A stretch of 64,000 nt of DNA from Streptomyces celluloflavus (lineage in GTDB: Bacteria > Actinomycetota > Actinomycetes > Streptomycetales > Streptomycetaceae). Shown piece after piece: positions 1 to 9,067 of this stretch. The DNA is taken from positions 29,036 through 93,035 of the forward strand of contig JOEL01000030.1 of assembly GCA_000720995.1 (NCBI GenBank), in the 5' to 3' direction. The translations under genes were made by a program, and so were the position numbers. Each line of letters begins with the position of its first letter. The stretch's first letter is position 1. Under the pieces are notes generated by a model. The model did not search any database and was not told the DNA's origin. It worked only from the letters and a program-made list of their open reading frames with translations.

Positions 1-841
1 GGAACAGCGCGAGGCAGAGCAGCAGCACCGTGCAGCGTCCCGCCCAGTCCGTCGCCAGCCGCAGCAGGCCGTGGCGGACCTCGCCCGCGTGCAGGCCGAG
101 GGAGAGGAGGGTGAGCAGCGCACCGGCGATCAGCAGGGCGGCGGTGGCGGCGGTGGCGGCCCGGCACGCGGTGGCGAGCCAGGGGGCCGCGACGACGGCC
201 CGTACACCGTTGCGCAGGCCGGCCGGGATACGCCGTACCGCGAGGATCCGCAGGCCGACCCCGGTACCCCCCAGGACGTGCCAGGCGGTGCCGGCGAAGG
301 TGACGAGCGCGGTGCCCGGTACGCACAGCAGGGCGCTGAGCGGTACGACGCGCAGCGGGCCGGTCGAGGCGTAGAGCACCGCACCGGCCGCGACCAGCAG
401 ATAGCCGGCCAGCAGCCCGCCGAGCCGGGCGAGCGCACCGGTCCGCCCGGCCGCCGCGTCGGTGCGGTCCTCGTCCGCCGTCGCCAGGGTGTGGCGGGCC
501 GCCCGGTGCAGCAGCCAGACCGGCAGCACGGTCAGCAGCAGCGGGGTCAGCGCGACCGGGACGGCCGGGCCGGCGTGCGTTCCGGGCCGTACGAGGTCGC
601 CGCCGTGGGCGAGCAGCCACAGGTCGGCGGCGATGTGCAGCGCGGCGGAGGGGTCGCCGTCGGGGTAGGGCGCCACGATCCAGACCAGCAGTACGGCGAC
701 GGCGAGCGCGCCCAGCCCGAGGCCGGCCGCCAGCACGCCGCCGATGAGGGCGGCGCCGATGGCGGAGGAGCGCTGCGCGGCGGTTCGGCCCTGCGAGGAA
801 AGCGTCGGGCCACGATCGGTCAACGGACTCACATCGCTCAC
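1..841 (-). CDS. DUF6350 family integral membrane protein, 3' end outside the window
   Basis: The reading frame opens at GTG 841 and stays open through the left edge (280 codons seen, no stop), so it is partial. The protein has a short polar N-terminus and then several long hydrophobic stretches (about residues 24-46, 90-103, 130-150, 155-175 and more), so it is a multipass membrane protein. Composition and position beside sucD and a sigma-like gene match the DUF6350 proteins of streptomycetes, whose role is unknown. It is divergent from the 955 gene. No clear ribosome binding site precedes GTG 841. An in-frame GTG at 832 is the alternative start. Confidence 0.72.
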   Translation of the reverse strand, partial: MSDVSPLTDRGPTLSSQGRTAAQRSSAIGAALIGGVLAAGLGLGALAVAVLLVWIVAPYPDGDPSAALHIAADLWLLAHGGDLVRPGTHAGPAVPVALTPLLLTVLPVWLLHRAARHTLATADEDRTDAAAGRTGALARLGGLLAGYLLVAAGAVLYASTGPLRVVPLSALLCVPGTALVTFAGTAWHVLGGTGVGLRILAVRRIPAGLRNGVRAVVAAPWLATACRAATAATAALLIAGALLTLLSLGLHAGEVRHGLLRLATDWAGRCTVLLLCLALF

Positions 842-887
842 GGCGCCATGCTGCCAACAACACCCGTTTCCACCATGCAGTGAGCGA

Positions 888-915
888 TTGACCGACGTGT
901 CGCGCAATATATGTT
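888..915 (+). promoter_or_regulatory. possible promoter of the sigma-like gene
   Basis: TTGACC at 888-893 and TATGTT at 910-915 are separated by 16 bases, inside a short AT-rich patch (901-930) that contrasts with the GC-rich surroundings. The 955 start lies about 40 bases downstream and is preceded by GGAGCGGGAGG. This is a housekeeping-type pattern found by eye and not tested. Confidence 0.35.
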
Positions 916-954
916 TATGCGCATTTTGTCGGACGTCTGAGTGGAGCGGGAGGC

Positions 955-2100
955 ATGACTCAGCGCAAGCAGCGGACCCAGCAGCGGTCGCGACAGGCCC
1001 AACAGGCCCGCCAGTCGCCACCGCACACCGCTGCACGCCCGACCCCGGAACGGCACCCGGCCGACAACAGCGAGCGGTGGGAGCGGAAAGAGAAGAAAGA
1101 AAAGAAGGAGAAGAGGGGGAAGGAGCCAGGGCGCAGGACCGCCGCGGCCGCCGGGACCCGTGCGAAGCGGCGGCGGCGACCGGAGCCGGCGGCGGCACCG
1201 TCGCCCGCCGCCGCTCCCCCCGTCCCCGACCCGGCCGGCGCCGCGTTCGACGCCCTCTACACCCGGCACGCCGTCACGCTGATACGGCAGGTGTATCTGC
1301 TCACCGGGCGGCCCCGGTTCGCGCGGGAGGCGGTCGAGTGGGCGTTCCGGCTGGCGTGGCAGCGGTGGCCGGAGGTGGCGGTGGACCCGGACCCGGCGGG
1401 GTGGGTGCGGGTGGCGGCGTACGACTACGCGCTGTCGCCGTGGCACCGGCTGCGCCCCGGGCACCGGGTCCCCGAGAAGCCGGTGCGCGAGGCGCCCGAA
1501 CCGCCGCCCGCCCGGCCCGAGGACCGCGCGCTGCTGAACGCGCTGCTGCGGCTGCCCGCCCCGTACCGCCGCGCGCTGGTGCTGCACGACGGCGTGGGGC
1601 TCGGGCTGTACGAGATGGCGGCCGAGGTCGAGGCGAGTACGCCCGCGGCGGCCGGGCGGCTGACCCATGCGCGCACCTGGGTCGCGCTGCGGCGGCCGGA
1701 ACTGGAGCTCTACGAGCTGCCGCCGGTGCGGCAGGGCGAGATCCTGCACACCCGGTTCACCCAGCTGGCCGTCGCACAGCAGGTGACGCCGGCGGCCCCG
1801 CGGACGGTACGGGCCGACAGCGAGCGCGGCACCCGGCGCGTCACCCGTGGCGCGTTCGGGGTGACCGGGCTGCTCGCGGCCGTGACCGGGCTGGTGCTGA
1901 TCATCGCGCCGGACGGTTACACCCCGCCGCCCGAGGTGCCCGTCGCGACCCTGCCCTCCGCCGTGCCGGACGCGGACGCCACCCCCGGCGAATGGACCGG
2001 CGACGACGGCGAGCCGCGGCCGGGCGGACCGGGTTCCCCGGAGGAGGCGGTGGTCCAGAACCTGCCGCCGGGCGCCCGCCTCATCCCGGAGTTCCGGTAG
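955..2100 (+). CDS. sigma-70-like (ECF-type) protein with C-terminal membrane anchor
   Basis: A 381-residue protein. Residues 1-90 are a charged, low-complexity tail (Lys/Glu/Arg, then Ala/Pro). Residues about 96-165 look like sigma region 2 ([18 protein letters not shown]) and 185-250 like region 4 ([20 protein letters not shown]). A hydrophobic segment at about 299-318 suggests one transmembrane helix, with a Pro-rich tail outside. ECF-type proteins with a membrane anchor often respond to envelope signals; that role is inferred here. Region 2 is poorly conserved, so it may not bind promoters. ATG 955 follows a good Shine-Dalgarno (GGAGCGGGAGGC). The gene converges on sucD. Confidence 0.7.
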   Translation: MTQRKQRTQQRSRQAQQARQSPPHTAARPTPERHPADNSERWERKEKKEKKEKRGKEPGRRTAAAAGTRAKRRRRPEPAAAPSPAAAPPVPDPAGAAFDALYTRHAVTLIRQVYLLTGRPRFAREAVEWAFRLAWQRWPEVAVDPDPAGWVRVAAYDYALSPWHRLRPGHRVPEKPVREAPEPPPARPEDRALLNALLRLPAPYRRALVLHDGVGLGLYEMAAEVEASTPAAAGRLTHARTWVALRRPELELYELPPVRQGEILHTRFTQLAVAQQVTPAAPRTVRADSERGTRRVTRGAFGVTGLLAAVTGLVLIIAPDGYTPPPEVPVATLPSAVPDADATPGEWTGDDGEPRPGGPGSPEEAVVQNLPPGARLIPEFR

Positions 2101-2105
2101 GCAAA

Positions 2106-2150
2106 ACGGCCGCGGGCCCGTACCCCTGGGGGGTACGGGCCCGCGGCCGT
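2106..2150. terminator. bidirectional hairpin terminator between the sigma-like gene and sucD
   Basis: A perfect 21-base inverted repeat (arms 2106-2126 and 2130-2150) with a 3-base loop lies between the stop codons of two convergent genes (2100 and 2188). There is no U-tract, as is usual for actinobacterial terminators. Confidence 0.85.
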
Positions 2151-2187
2151 GAGCGCCGGACGGATCCGGCGGCGCCGGGAGGGCACG

Positions 2188-3072
2188 TCAGCCGACGAGG
2201 ATCTCGCGCGCCAGGCGGGCGGTCTCCGACGGGGTCTTGCCGACCTTGACGCCGGCGGCCTCCAGGGCCTCCTTCTTCGCCTGGGCGGTGCCGGAGGAGC
2301 CGGAGACGATGGCGCCGGCGTGGCCCATGGTCTTGCCCTCGGGCGCGGTGAAGCCCGCGACGTAGCCGACGACCGGCTTGGTGACGTTGGCCTTGATGAA
2401 GTCGGCCGCGCGCTCCTCGGCGTCGCCGCCGATCTCGCCGATCATCACGATCAGGTCGGTGTCGGGGTCGGCCTCGAACGCCTTGAGGGCGTCGATGTGC
2501 GTGGTGCCGATGACCGGGTCGCCACCGATACCGACGGCGGACGAGAAGCCGATGTCACGCAGCTCGTACATCATCTGGTAGGTCAGCGTGCCGGACTTGG
2601 ACACGAGACCGATGCGGCCGGGCTTGGTGATGTCGCCCGGGATGATGCCGGCGTTGGACTGGCCGGGGGTGATCAGACCGGGGCAGTTCGGGCCGATGAT
2701 CCGGGTCTTGTTGCCCTTGGCGCCGGCGTACGCCCAGAAGGCGGCGGAGTCGTGCACCGCGATGCCCTCGGTGATGACGACGGCCAGCGGGATCTCGGCG
2801 TCGATGGCCTCGACGACGGCGGCCTTGGCGAAGGCCGGCGGCACGAAGAGGACGGACACATCGGCGCCCGTCTTCTCCATCGCTTCCTTGACGCTGCCGA
2901 AGACGGGTACCTCGGTGCCGTCGAAGTCGACGGAGGTGCCGGCCTTGCGCGGGTTCACGCCGCCGACGATGTTGGTGCCGTCACCGAGCATCAGCTTGGT
3001 GTGCTTCATGCCGGTGGCACCGGTCATCCCCTGGACGATGACCTTGCTGTCCTTGGTGAGGAAGATAGCCAT
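2188..3072 (-). CDS. sucD: succinate-CoA ligase (ADP-forming) alpha subunit
   Basis: A 294-residue protein of the usual length for SucD. With SucC it interconverts succinyl-CoA and succinate with substrate-level phosphorylation in the TCA cycle. The N-terminus is the typical [18 protein letters not shown] followed by a CoA-binding Rossmann fold. GHAGAIVSG near the C-terminus holds the phosphohistidine (about His251). The frame is open upstream to 3453, but ATG 3072 is chosen because it matches the conserved family N-terminus and lies just after the sucC stop at 3092. The two genes form one operon, and the terminator at 2106-2150 follows. Confidence 0.97.
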   Translation of the reverse strand: MAIFLTKDSKVIVQGMTGATGMKHTKLMLGDGTNIVGGVNPRKAGTSVDFDGTEVPVFGSVKEAMEKTGADVSVLFVPPAFAKAAVVEAIDAEIPLAVVITEGIAVHDSAAFWAYAGAKGNKTRIIGPNCPGLITPGQSNAGIIPGDITKPGRIGLVSKSGTLTYQMMYELRDIGFSSAVGIGGDPVIGTTHIDALKAFEADPDTDLIVMIGEIGGDAEERAADFIKANVTKPVVGYVAGFTAPEGKTMGHAGAIVSGSSGTAQAKKEALEAAGVKVGKTPSETARLAREILVG

Positions 3073-3091
3073 GGTGTGGAGTCCTGGTCCC

Positions 3092-4267
3092 TTACTTCGC
3101 AGCCGCGAGCTCGGCGGCCTTGTCGGCCGCGCCGTCCATGGTGTCCACGCGCTGCACGAGCGGGTGGTTGGCGTCGGACAGGATCTTGCGACCCAGCTCC
3201 GCGTTGTTGCCGTCGAGGCGCACGACCAGCGGCTTGCTGACGTCCTCGCCCTTGGACTTGAGCAGCTCCAGGGCCTGGACGATGCCGTTGGCGACCTCGT
3301 CACAGGCGGTGATGCCACCGAAGACGTTGACGAAGACGGACTTGACGTCCGGGTCGCCGAGGATGATCTCCAGGCCGTTCGCCATGACCTCGGCGGAGGC
3401 GCCGCCACCGATGTCGAGGAAGTTGGCGGGCTTGACGTTGCCGTGGTTCTCACCGGCGTACGCGACGACGTCCAGGGTGCTCATGACGAGCCCGGCGCCG
3501 TTGCCGATGATGCCGACCTCGCCGTCGAGCTTGACGTAGTTGAGGCCCTTGGCCTTGGCCGCGGCTTCGAGCGGGTTGGCCGCCGCCTTGTCCTCCAGCG
3601 CGTCGTGCTCGGGCTGGCGGAAGTCGGCGTTCTCGTCGAGGGAGACCTTGCCGTCCAGCGCGATGATCTTGCCGTCGCCGGACTTGATCAGCGGGTTGAC
3701 CTCGACGAGGAGGGCGTCCTCCTTGATGAAGACGGTCCACAGCTTCTGGAGGACATCGGCGACCTGGTCGGCGATCTCGGCCGGGAACTTCGCGGCGGCG
3801 ACGATCTCGGCGGCCTTCTCCGGGGTGCAGCCCTCGTTGGCATCGACCGGGATCTTGGCCAGCGCTTCGGGGTTCTCCTCCGCGACGACCTCGATCTCCA
3901 CGCCGCCCTCGACGGACGCCATGGCGAGGAAGGTGCGGTTGGTGCGGTCCAGCAGGAAGGAGACGTAGTACTCCTCCGCGATGTCCGCGGTCTGGGCCAG
4001 CATCACCTTGTGGACCGTGTGGCCCTTGATGTCCATGCCCAGGATCTGGTCCGCCTTGGCGACCGCGTCGGCCGCGTCGGTGGCCAGCTTCACACCGCCG
4101 GCCTTGCCGCGGCCGCCGACCTTGACCTGCGCCTTGACGACGGCCTTGCCGCCCAGCCGCTCGGTCACCTCGCGCGCCGCCTCAGGCGTGTCGATGACTT
4201 CACCGGCCAGCACCGGTACACCGTGCTTGGCGAAGAGGTCCCTCGCCTGGTACTCGAACAGGTCCAC
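3092..4267 (-). CDS. sucC: succinate-CoA ligase (ADP-forming) beta subunit
   Basis: A 391-residue protein with the ATP-grasp fold and the ligase CoA domain. It starts [18 protein letters not shown], the conserved N-terminus of SucC. It binds nucleotide and, with SucD, makes succinyl-CoA synthetase. The frame is open 37 codons further upstream (to 4378), but the start is set at GTG 4267, where family homology begins, preceded by an AAGGGACG-like ribosome binding site. First gene of the sucC-sucD operon. The upstream region holds two palindromic sites (4424-4435, 4461-4474) that could regulate it. Confidence 0.97.
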   Translation of the reverse strand: MDLFEYQARDLFAKHGVPVLAGEVIDTPEAAREVTERLGGKAVVKAQVKVGGRGKAGGVKLATDAADAVAKADQILGMDIKGHTVHKVMLAQTADIAEEYYVSFLLDRTNRTFLAMASVEGGVEIEVVAEENPEALAKIPVDANEGCTPEKAAEIVAAAKFPAEIADQVADVLQKLWTVFIKEDALLVEVNPLIKSGDGKIIALDGKVSLDENADFRQPEHDALEDKAAANPLEAAAKAKGLNYVKLDGEVGIIGNGAGLVMSTLDVVAYAGENHGNVKPANFLDIGGGASAEVMANGLEIILGDPDVKSVFVNVFGGITACDEVANGIVQALELLKSKGEDVSKPLVVRLDGNNAELGRKILSDANHPLVQRVDTMDGAADKAAELAAAK

Positions 4268-4423
4268 GCGCGTCCGTCCCTTGTCTACTCTGAATCGCCG
4301 TAGTGATCGCGGTTCGTTGTCTGCATGGGCGTGCCGCGAAGGGCAACGTGACGGCGCTGTCACAGGGGAGGCGTACACGGTGACCGGATACGCGGCATGT
4401 CCGTCTTGCAGGTTATCGCCGCA

Positions 4424-4435
4424 GGACCTAGGTCC
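4424..4435. promoter_or_regulatory. perfect 12-base palindrome GGACCTAGGTCC
   Basis: The palindrome lies 157 bases upstream of sucC, in an AGGAC-CTAG-GTCCC-TAA context. That resembles the DosR/DevR box (GGGAC-N4-GTCCC), known from mycobacteria and from the OsdR-type regulators of streptomycetes. One half-site deviates from the consensus. Which regulator binds here is a guess. Confidence 0.3.
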
Positions 4436-4460
4436 CTAAATCACAGATCACACTCCAGCG

Positions 4461-4474
4461 GTGATAACAGTCAC
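4461..4474. promoter_or_regulatory. candidate Crp-binding site
   Basis: GTGATAACAGTCAC fits the Streptomyces Crp consensus GTG-N6-GNCAC exactly and is a near-palindrome (GTGA-N6-TCAC). It lies between sucC and the eCIS operon and could serve either. Crp links primary metabolism to development in Streptomyces. Binding here is inferred from the motif alone. Confidence 0.45.
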
Positions 4475-5038
4475 AGATCCTTTGGCCGGGCCCCTCCCGG
4501 ACCTGCCATGGGCCGGTCGCGGACGGGTCCCCGGCCGGCTTTCGATGGCGGCCCGGCCGTACCCGCACCCCCGCCCGCGCCACCCGCGCCGGTGAGCGCC
4601 GTACGCCGTCCGCCGTATCCGGTGCGGCAGATCCCGTACGGCTCCCGCGCGGGCTCCCCTATCGCACACCCCCGGTTCCGCTTCGGGTGGCGCGGCGAAC
4701 CCTTGGAGAAGAACGTGCAACGCACCCTCACAACACCTCCGCACGGGGTGTCCGAATGACTCCTTGACCGCCCAACTCCCCACGGCACAGACTGCGTTGA
4801 GAAATTGCGCATCACTTACGCATCAAGAGTCACAAGCTTCGGGCTTGGTCCCGTGCAGACCGGTCGGCAGATCGATCCGCGCCGGATACAGACGGGGGAA
4901 CTTGATGGGTGCCGGGGGGCGGCGCGGTCGGCAGGGGGTGACCGCGGACTCGTCCGCTCCCACCGCCCTCCCCTTTTCTCGGCCTTTCCCGATTTCTTGG
5001 TGTCCGCACACTCGGTGCCTGAAGGGATTGGAGGGGGA

Positions 5039-6886
5039 ATGCCGACACAAACGACCTATCCCGGCGTCTATGTCGAAGAGCTTCCCAGCAGCGTCCACAG
5101 CATCACCACCGTCACGACTTCCGTGACCGCCTTCATCGGCCACACCCGGCGCGGCCCGCTCAACCGGCCGGTGCGGGTCACCAGCTTCGCCGAATTCGAG
5201 CGCCGCTTCGGCGGGCTGACCGCACGGAGCCCGGTCGGCTACGCCGTCCACCAGTTCTTCGGCAACGGCGGCACCGTCGCGGTGATCGTCCGGGTCACCA
5301 AGGCCGGCACCGGCAAGGAAGCCTGCGCCACCCTGGAGTCCACCGAGGGCCACAGCCGGTGCCCGGTGCTGGAGGTGCACGCCAAGGAGCCGGGCAGCTG
5401 GGGCTCGGGCCTCCGGCTGGCCGTGGACCACGACACCCCGCACCCCCACGAGACCTTCGACCTCCGGATCCTGGACGCGCACGGCACCGTCCACGAGACG
5501 TTCTCCGGCCTGTCCATGGACCCCGGCCACGGCCGGTACGCCGAGACCGTGATCAACGCGGACTCGGCGCTGATCCGCGTCGAGGCCGTCGGCGAGGACC
5601 GGCCCGACCCCTCCGGCACGGTCTCGAAGGCGTTCCACCACGAACTCCCGGATCTGAACGTCGAGTTGACCGTGAAGATCGGAGAGGTGGAGCGCGAGTT
5701 CACGCTCTACGACCCGGACTGCGACGGCGCGCCGCCCTGCGATGTCGCCGAGCTGGCGCTGCTGCTCGAACACAAGCTGCGCGCGCTGCCCGACGCCCCC
5801 GGCAAGCACGCCTTCGCGGGCGCCGAGGTCATCGCCTTCGGGCGCCGTATCCAGGTGGTCGCCGGGTCCACCGACCCCCGCGACGTGGTGCGCTTCCTCG
5901 GCGAATGCGCCAACGACCTCGGTCTGGAGGCGTCCGTCAGCCCGCCGGTCTTCCCGCTCCACGGCGGTGCGGACGGCGAACCTCCGGGGCCGCGCGACCT
6001 CATCGGCAGCGAGGCCCGCAAGAGCGGCCTCCAGGCGCTGCGCGAGGAGCCCGACGTCAACCTGCTCGCGCTGCCGGAGCTGGCGTCGTACGAGTCCACC
6101 GAGGACATGCTCACGGTGCTCTCGGCGGCCGAACGGCTCTGCCGGGAGCGGCGGATCTTCCTGCTCGTCGACGCGCCCGCCGCCTGGGGCGGGGTGGACG
6201 CCGCCCGTGCCGGGATCGCCGCGTTCGCGCCGGTCCGCAGCGACCACGCCGGTCTGTACTTCCCGCACCTCCAGCTCACCGACCCGCTCACCGGGCGGCT
6301 GCGCTCCTTCCCGCCGTCCGGCGCCGTCGCAGGGGTCATCGCCCGTACGGACGGCGAGCGCGGGGTGTGGAAGGCGCCGGCCGGTACCGCGGCGCGGCTG
6401 GCCGGGGTGCACTCGCTCACCGTCAAGCTCACCGACCGGGACAACGGGCTGCTCAACCCGCTCGGCGTGAACTGCCTGCGCACCTTCCCGGTGGCCGGCC
6501 CGCTGATCTGGGGCGCGCGCACCCTGGACGGCGCGGACGCGCTGGAGAGCGAGTGGAAGTACCTGCCGGTGCGACGGCTCGCGCTGCATATCGAGGAGAG
6601 CCTGCTGCGCGGTCTGCGGTGGGTGGTCTTCGAGCCCAACGACGAGCAGCTGTGGCAGCAGATCCGGCTGAACGTCTCGGGCTATCTGCACTCGCTCTTC
6701 GAAAAGGGCGCGTTCCAGGGCGGCACCCCGCGCCAGGCGTACTTCGTCAAATGCGACAAGGACACCACAACCGCCGCGGACATCGAGCGGGGTGTCGTCA
6801 ATGTCGTGGTCGGCATCGCGCCGGTCCGGCCCGCGGAGTTCGTGATCGTCACGATCCAGCAGCTGGCCGGGCAGTTCGACGGCTAG
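5039..6886 (+). CDS. contractile injection system sheath protein
   Basis: A 615-residue protein of the phage tail sheath family (Pvc2/Afp2-like, FI-type). The N-terminus PTQTTYPGVYVEELPSSVHS is the family signature (YPGVYVEE), followed by TAFIGHTRRGPLN. The C-terminal third has the usual RRLALHIEESLLRGLRWVVFEPND and the RPAEFVIVTIQQ ending. Sheath subunits polymerise around the tube and contract to drive it out. ATG 5039 is chosen over upstream in-frame starts because GGAGGGGG lies just before it and homology begins there. It is the only sheath gene in the cluster and the first gene of the eCIS operon. No TTA codon was seen. Confidence 0.96.
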   Translation: MPTQTTYPGVYVEELPSSVHSITTVTTSVTAFIGHTRRGPLNRPVRVTSFAEFERRFGGLTARSPVGYAVHQFFGNGGTVAVIVRVTKAGTGKEACATLESTEGHSRCPVLEVHAKEPGSWGSGLRLAVDHDTPHPHETFDLRILDAHGTVHETFSGLSMDPGHGRYAETVINADSALIRVEAVGEDRPDPSGTVSKAFHHELPDLNVELTVKIGEVEREFTLYDPDCDGAPPCDVAELALLLEHKLRALPDAPGKHAFAGAEVIAFGRRIQVVAGSTDPRDVVRFLGECANDLGLEASVSPPVFPLHGGADGEPPGPRDLIGSEARKSGLQALREEPDVNLLALPELASYESTEDMLTVLSAAERLCRERRIFLLVDAPAAWGGVDAARAGIAAFAPVRSDHAGLYFPHLQLTDPLTGRLRSFPPSGAVAGVIARTDGERGVWKAPAGTAARLAGVHSLTVKLTDRDNGLLNPLGVNCLRTFPVAGPLIWGARTLDGADALESEWKYLPVRRLALHIEESLLRGLRWVVFEPNDEQLWQQIRLNVSGYLHSLFEKGAFQGGTPRQAYFVKCDKDTTTAADIERGVVNVVVGIAPVRPAEFVIVTIQQLAGQFDG

Positions 6887-6975
6887 GGCGGCGGGGCGGC
6901 CGGGGCAGCGGCCGGCCGTGCGGACAGAGGACGTGCAGACAGCGAACATGCAGGCAGAGGACGTGAAGGAATCCG

Positions 6976-7500
6976 ATGGCTGAGTTTCAGATCAACGCCC
7001 ATCGCTTCGACCCGTACAAGAACTTCAAGTTCCTGGTCCTGTGGGACGGTCGTACGGTCGCGGGTATCAGCAAGGTCAGCCCGCTGAAGCGCACCACCGA
7101 GGTCGTCAAGCACCGCAACGGCGGCGACCCCAGCTCGCCACGTAAATCACCGGGCCGTTCGGAGTTCGAGGGCATCACCCTGGAGCGCGGGGTCACCCAC
7201 GACCCGGAGTTCGACCGCTGGGCCAACAAGGTCTGGCAGGTCGGCGCCGGGCTCGGCTCCGAGGTGTCGCTGGCCGACTTCCGCAAGGACCTCGTCATCC
7301 AGGTCCTCAACGAGGCCGGGCAGGTCGCCGTCTCGCACAAGATCTACCGGGCCTGGCCGAGCGAGTACCAGGTCCTGGGCGAGCTGGACGCCAACGCCAA
7401 CGCGGTCGCCATCCAGAGCCTGAAGCTGGAGTGCGAGGGCTGGGAGCGGGACTACGAGGTGCCGGAACCGCAGGAACCGTCGTTCACGAATCCGGCCTGA
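6976..7500 (+). CDS. contractile injection system inner tube protein
   Basis: A 174-residue protein of the T4 gp19-like tail tube family (Pvc1/Afp1). The sequence AHRFDPYKNFKFLVLWDGR and the later LKLECEGWERD ending are characteristic. Hexamers stack to form the tube that carries cargo and is expelled on sheath contraction. ATG 6976 follows a GAAGGA ribosome site. It lies 89 bases after the sheath gene; the gap contains an imperfect repeat of CAGAGGACGTG. Many eCIS encode two or three tube paralogues; only this one is visible here. Confidence 0.95.
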   Translation: MAEFQINAHRFDPYKNFKFLVLWDGRTVAGISKVSPLKRTTEVVKHRNGGDPSSPRKSPGRSEFEGITLERGVTHDPEFDRWANKVWQVGAGLGSEVSLADFRKDLVIQVLNEAGQVAVSHKIYRAWPSEYQVLGELDANANAVAIQSLKLECEGWERDYEVPEPQEPSFTNPA

Positions 7501-7544
7501 GCCGGTCCGTACGGCAGGTGAAGTCACGGCACCAGAGGTGAGGA

Positions 7545-8318
7545 ATGACGGTCACCGGGCCCACGGAACTGCTGGCCACCTGGGAGGCCGGGCTGGCCCG
7601 GCAGGGCAGCGGCCGGGCCCTGCTGCTGCACCGGGCGGCCCGCCCCGGGGCGGACACCGACGCGCTGCTGTCGGTACCGCTCGGGGAGCGGGCGGCCGAT
7701 CTCTTCGCGCTGCGCCGGGCGCTGTTCGGCGACCGGATGCAGGTCACGCTCGACTGCGCGGACGCGGAGTGCGGGGCGGCGATGGAGTTCGACCTGGACG
7801 CCGGGGAGCTGGGCGCCGTGCGTCCGGTGGTGCCCGAGGGCGGGCTACGGGTGACGGAAGGGGACTGGGTGGTGGAGTTCCGGCTGCCCGGCGCCGCGGA
7901 TCTCGCGGCCGTCGCCACGGAAGCCACGGCCGTCACGGACGCCACGGACGCCACGGACGCCCGGCGGCTGTTGGCGGCGCGGTGCGTGGTCTCGGCGGTA
8001 CGGGGCGGCCGGGTGGCGACGGCGGCCGAGGTCCGGCGGCTCCCGGGCCGGGTGCTGAAGCGGTTCGCCGAGGCGGCCGAAGCGGCCGACCCCGGCGCCG
8101 AGTTGACGCTGGCCATCGCCTGCCCGGAGTGCGGCGCGGCCACCTCGGCGGAGCTGGACATCGCCGCGTACCTGTGGACCGAACTGGACGCGTGGGCACG
8201 CGAGGTGCTCCTGGACGTCCATCTGCTCGCCTCTGCCTACGGCTGGAGCGAGCCCGAGATCCTGGCCCTGAGCCCGCAGCGGCGCCGCTACTACCTGGAG
8301 CTGTGCGCGGATGCCTGA
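7545..8318 (+). CDS. gp26-like baseplate hub assembly chaperone
   Basis: A 257-residue protein placed directly after the tube gene, where eCIS clusters carry a T4 gp26-like baseplate hub assembly protein. Two cysteine pairs are visible, in DCADAECG (about residues 65-72) and ACPECG (about 188-193), suggesting a zinc-ribbon-like fold around a helical core. The C-terminus (YGWSEPEILALSPQRRRYYL) is typical of the family. It probably helps baseplate assembly and is not part of the mature particle; this is family knowledge. A run of ATDAT repeats sits at about 126-139. The next gene overlaps its end by 8 bases. Confidence 0.7.
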   Translation: MTVTGPTELLATWEAGLARQGSGRALLLHRAARPGADTDALLSVPLGERAADLFALRRALFGDRMQVTLDCADAECGAAMEFDLDAGELGAVRPVVPEGGLRVTEGDWVVEFRLPGAADLAAVATEATAVTDATDATDARRLLAARCVVSAVRGGRVATAAEVRRLPGRVLKRFAEAAEAADPGAELTLAIACPECGAATSAELDIAAYLWTELDAWAREVLLDVHLLASAYGWSEPEILALSPQRRRYYLELCADA

Positions 8319-9063
8319 CGAACCCGACGACTACTTCGGCCGCCTGCTGGCGCGGCACGCCCCGGCGCCCCCGGACGGACTTCCGGGGGCCGCGGGGGGC
8401 CGGCGCGCGCTCGTACGGCCACGGCTGCCGGGCCCGTTCGAGCGGGTGACGGCGCTGCCGGGCCCGGCGGTACCACCGGACGGACCGGAGCCGCCGTACC
8501 CGGGCGCGGCGGCGCGGACCTCACCGCCCGCCGGTCCACAGGTGCGGTACGAGCGGGAGGTCAGGACGAGCGAGCGGGAGACCGTGCTGCGCGGCGAGGC
8601 ACCGGCGCGCGACGAACCCGATGTCGTATCGCCTCAACCACCGTACGCAGAAGTGCTGTTGACGCCTGCCGTATTACCGGCGGCCGGGACTCGGCCCGCC
8701 GCGCGTGGTGCCGTCCGTCCACCGCTGCGGACGCGGCCCGCCGACGGGGACGGGCCCGCGCCCACGGCGGCGTCCGCGCCTGTCCGGCCCGGCCCGGACG
8801 CGGGGCCGCGCGCCGTCACCCCGGCGCTCCGGCCGCGTACGGACGAGGCGCCGGCGGCCCGCGGCGCCGCGCGGGCCACGGCTGCCGGGCGGCGGGGGCA
8901 GCGTCCGGCCGAGCGGGTGGTGCACATCCAGATCGGGCGGCTGGAGGTCAGCGCGGCGGGCCCGGAACGGCCCGCGGCGGGCGGGCGGCCGACGCGTACG
9001 GAACGCCGGGGGCCGTCGCTGAGCCTCGCGGAGTACCTCTCCCGCGACGAGAAGAGGAACTGA
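8311..9063 (+). CDS. proline-rich eCIS-associated protein, function unknown
   Basis: A 250-residue protein, mostly Pro/Ala/Arg-rich and probably disordered. Two parts look conserved: the N-terminus (PDDYFGRLLARHAP) and the C-terminus (VVHIQIGRLEVSAAGPERP, then SLAEYLSRDEK). Short proteins with this kind of tail are common between the gp26-like and DUF4255 genes of eCIS clusters. Their role is unknown, and a linker or assembly factor is a reasonable guess. ATG 8311 overlaps the previous stop by 8 bases, so translation is probably coupled. An in-frame TTA codon lies at 8674-8676, which would make full translation depend on the bldA tRNA. Confidence 0.75.
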   Translation: MPDEPDDYFGRLLARHAPAPPDGLPGAAGGRRALVRPRLPGPFERVTALPGPAVPPDGPEPPYPGAAARTSPPAGPQVRYEREVRTSERETVLRGEAPARDEPDVVSPQPPYAEVLLTPAVLPAAGTRPAARGAVRPPLRTRPADGDGPAPTAASAPVRPGPDAGPRAVTPALRPRTDEAPAARGAARATAAGRRGQRPAERVVHIQIGRLEVSAAGPERPAAGGRPTRTERRGPSLSLAEYLSRDEKRN

Positions 9064-9067
9064 CGTC

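Larger units (their letters stand above)
4268..5038. other. regulatory region between sucC and the injection-system operon (no gene supported)
   Basis: These 771 bases separate divergent sucC and the sheath gene. They contain a perfect palindrome at 4424-4435, a Crp-like site at 4461-4474, a direct repeat TCACAGATC at 4441-4449 and 4471-4479 (30 bases apart), and an AT-richer stretch at about 4795-4850 that is the likeliest place for the eCIS promoter. A short frame with a good ribosome site starts at ATG 4905 and overlaps the sheath start out of frame (to 5126). It is noted under findings and not called a gene. Confidence 0.5.

Noticed and set aside
3073-3453. N-terminal extension of sucD
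   Set aside because: The open frame overlaps sucC and is unlike SucD; the conserved start is ATG 3072.
4397-4759. 120-codon frame in the sucC-sheath gap
   Set aside because: It crosses the regulatory palindromes, has Pro/Arg bias typical of high-GC shadows and no ribosome site or similarity.
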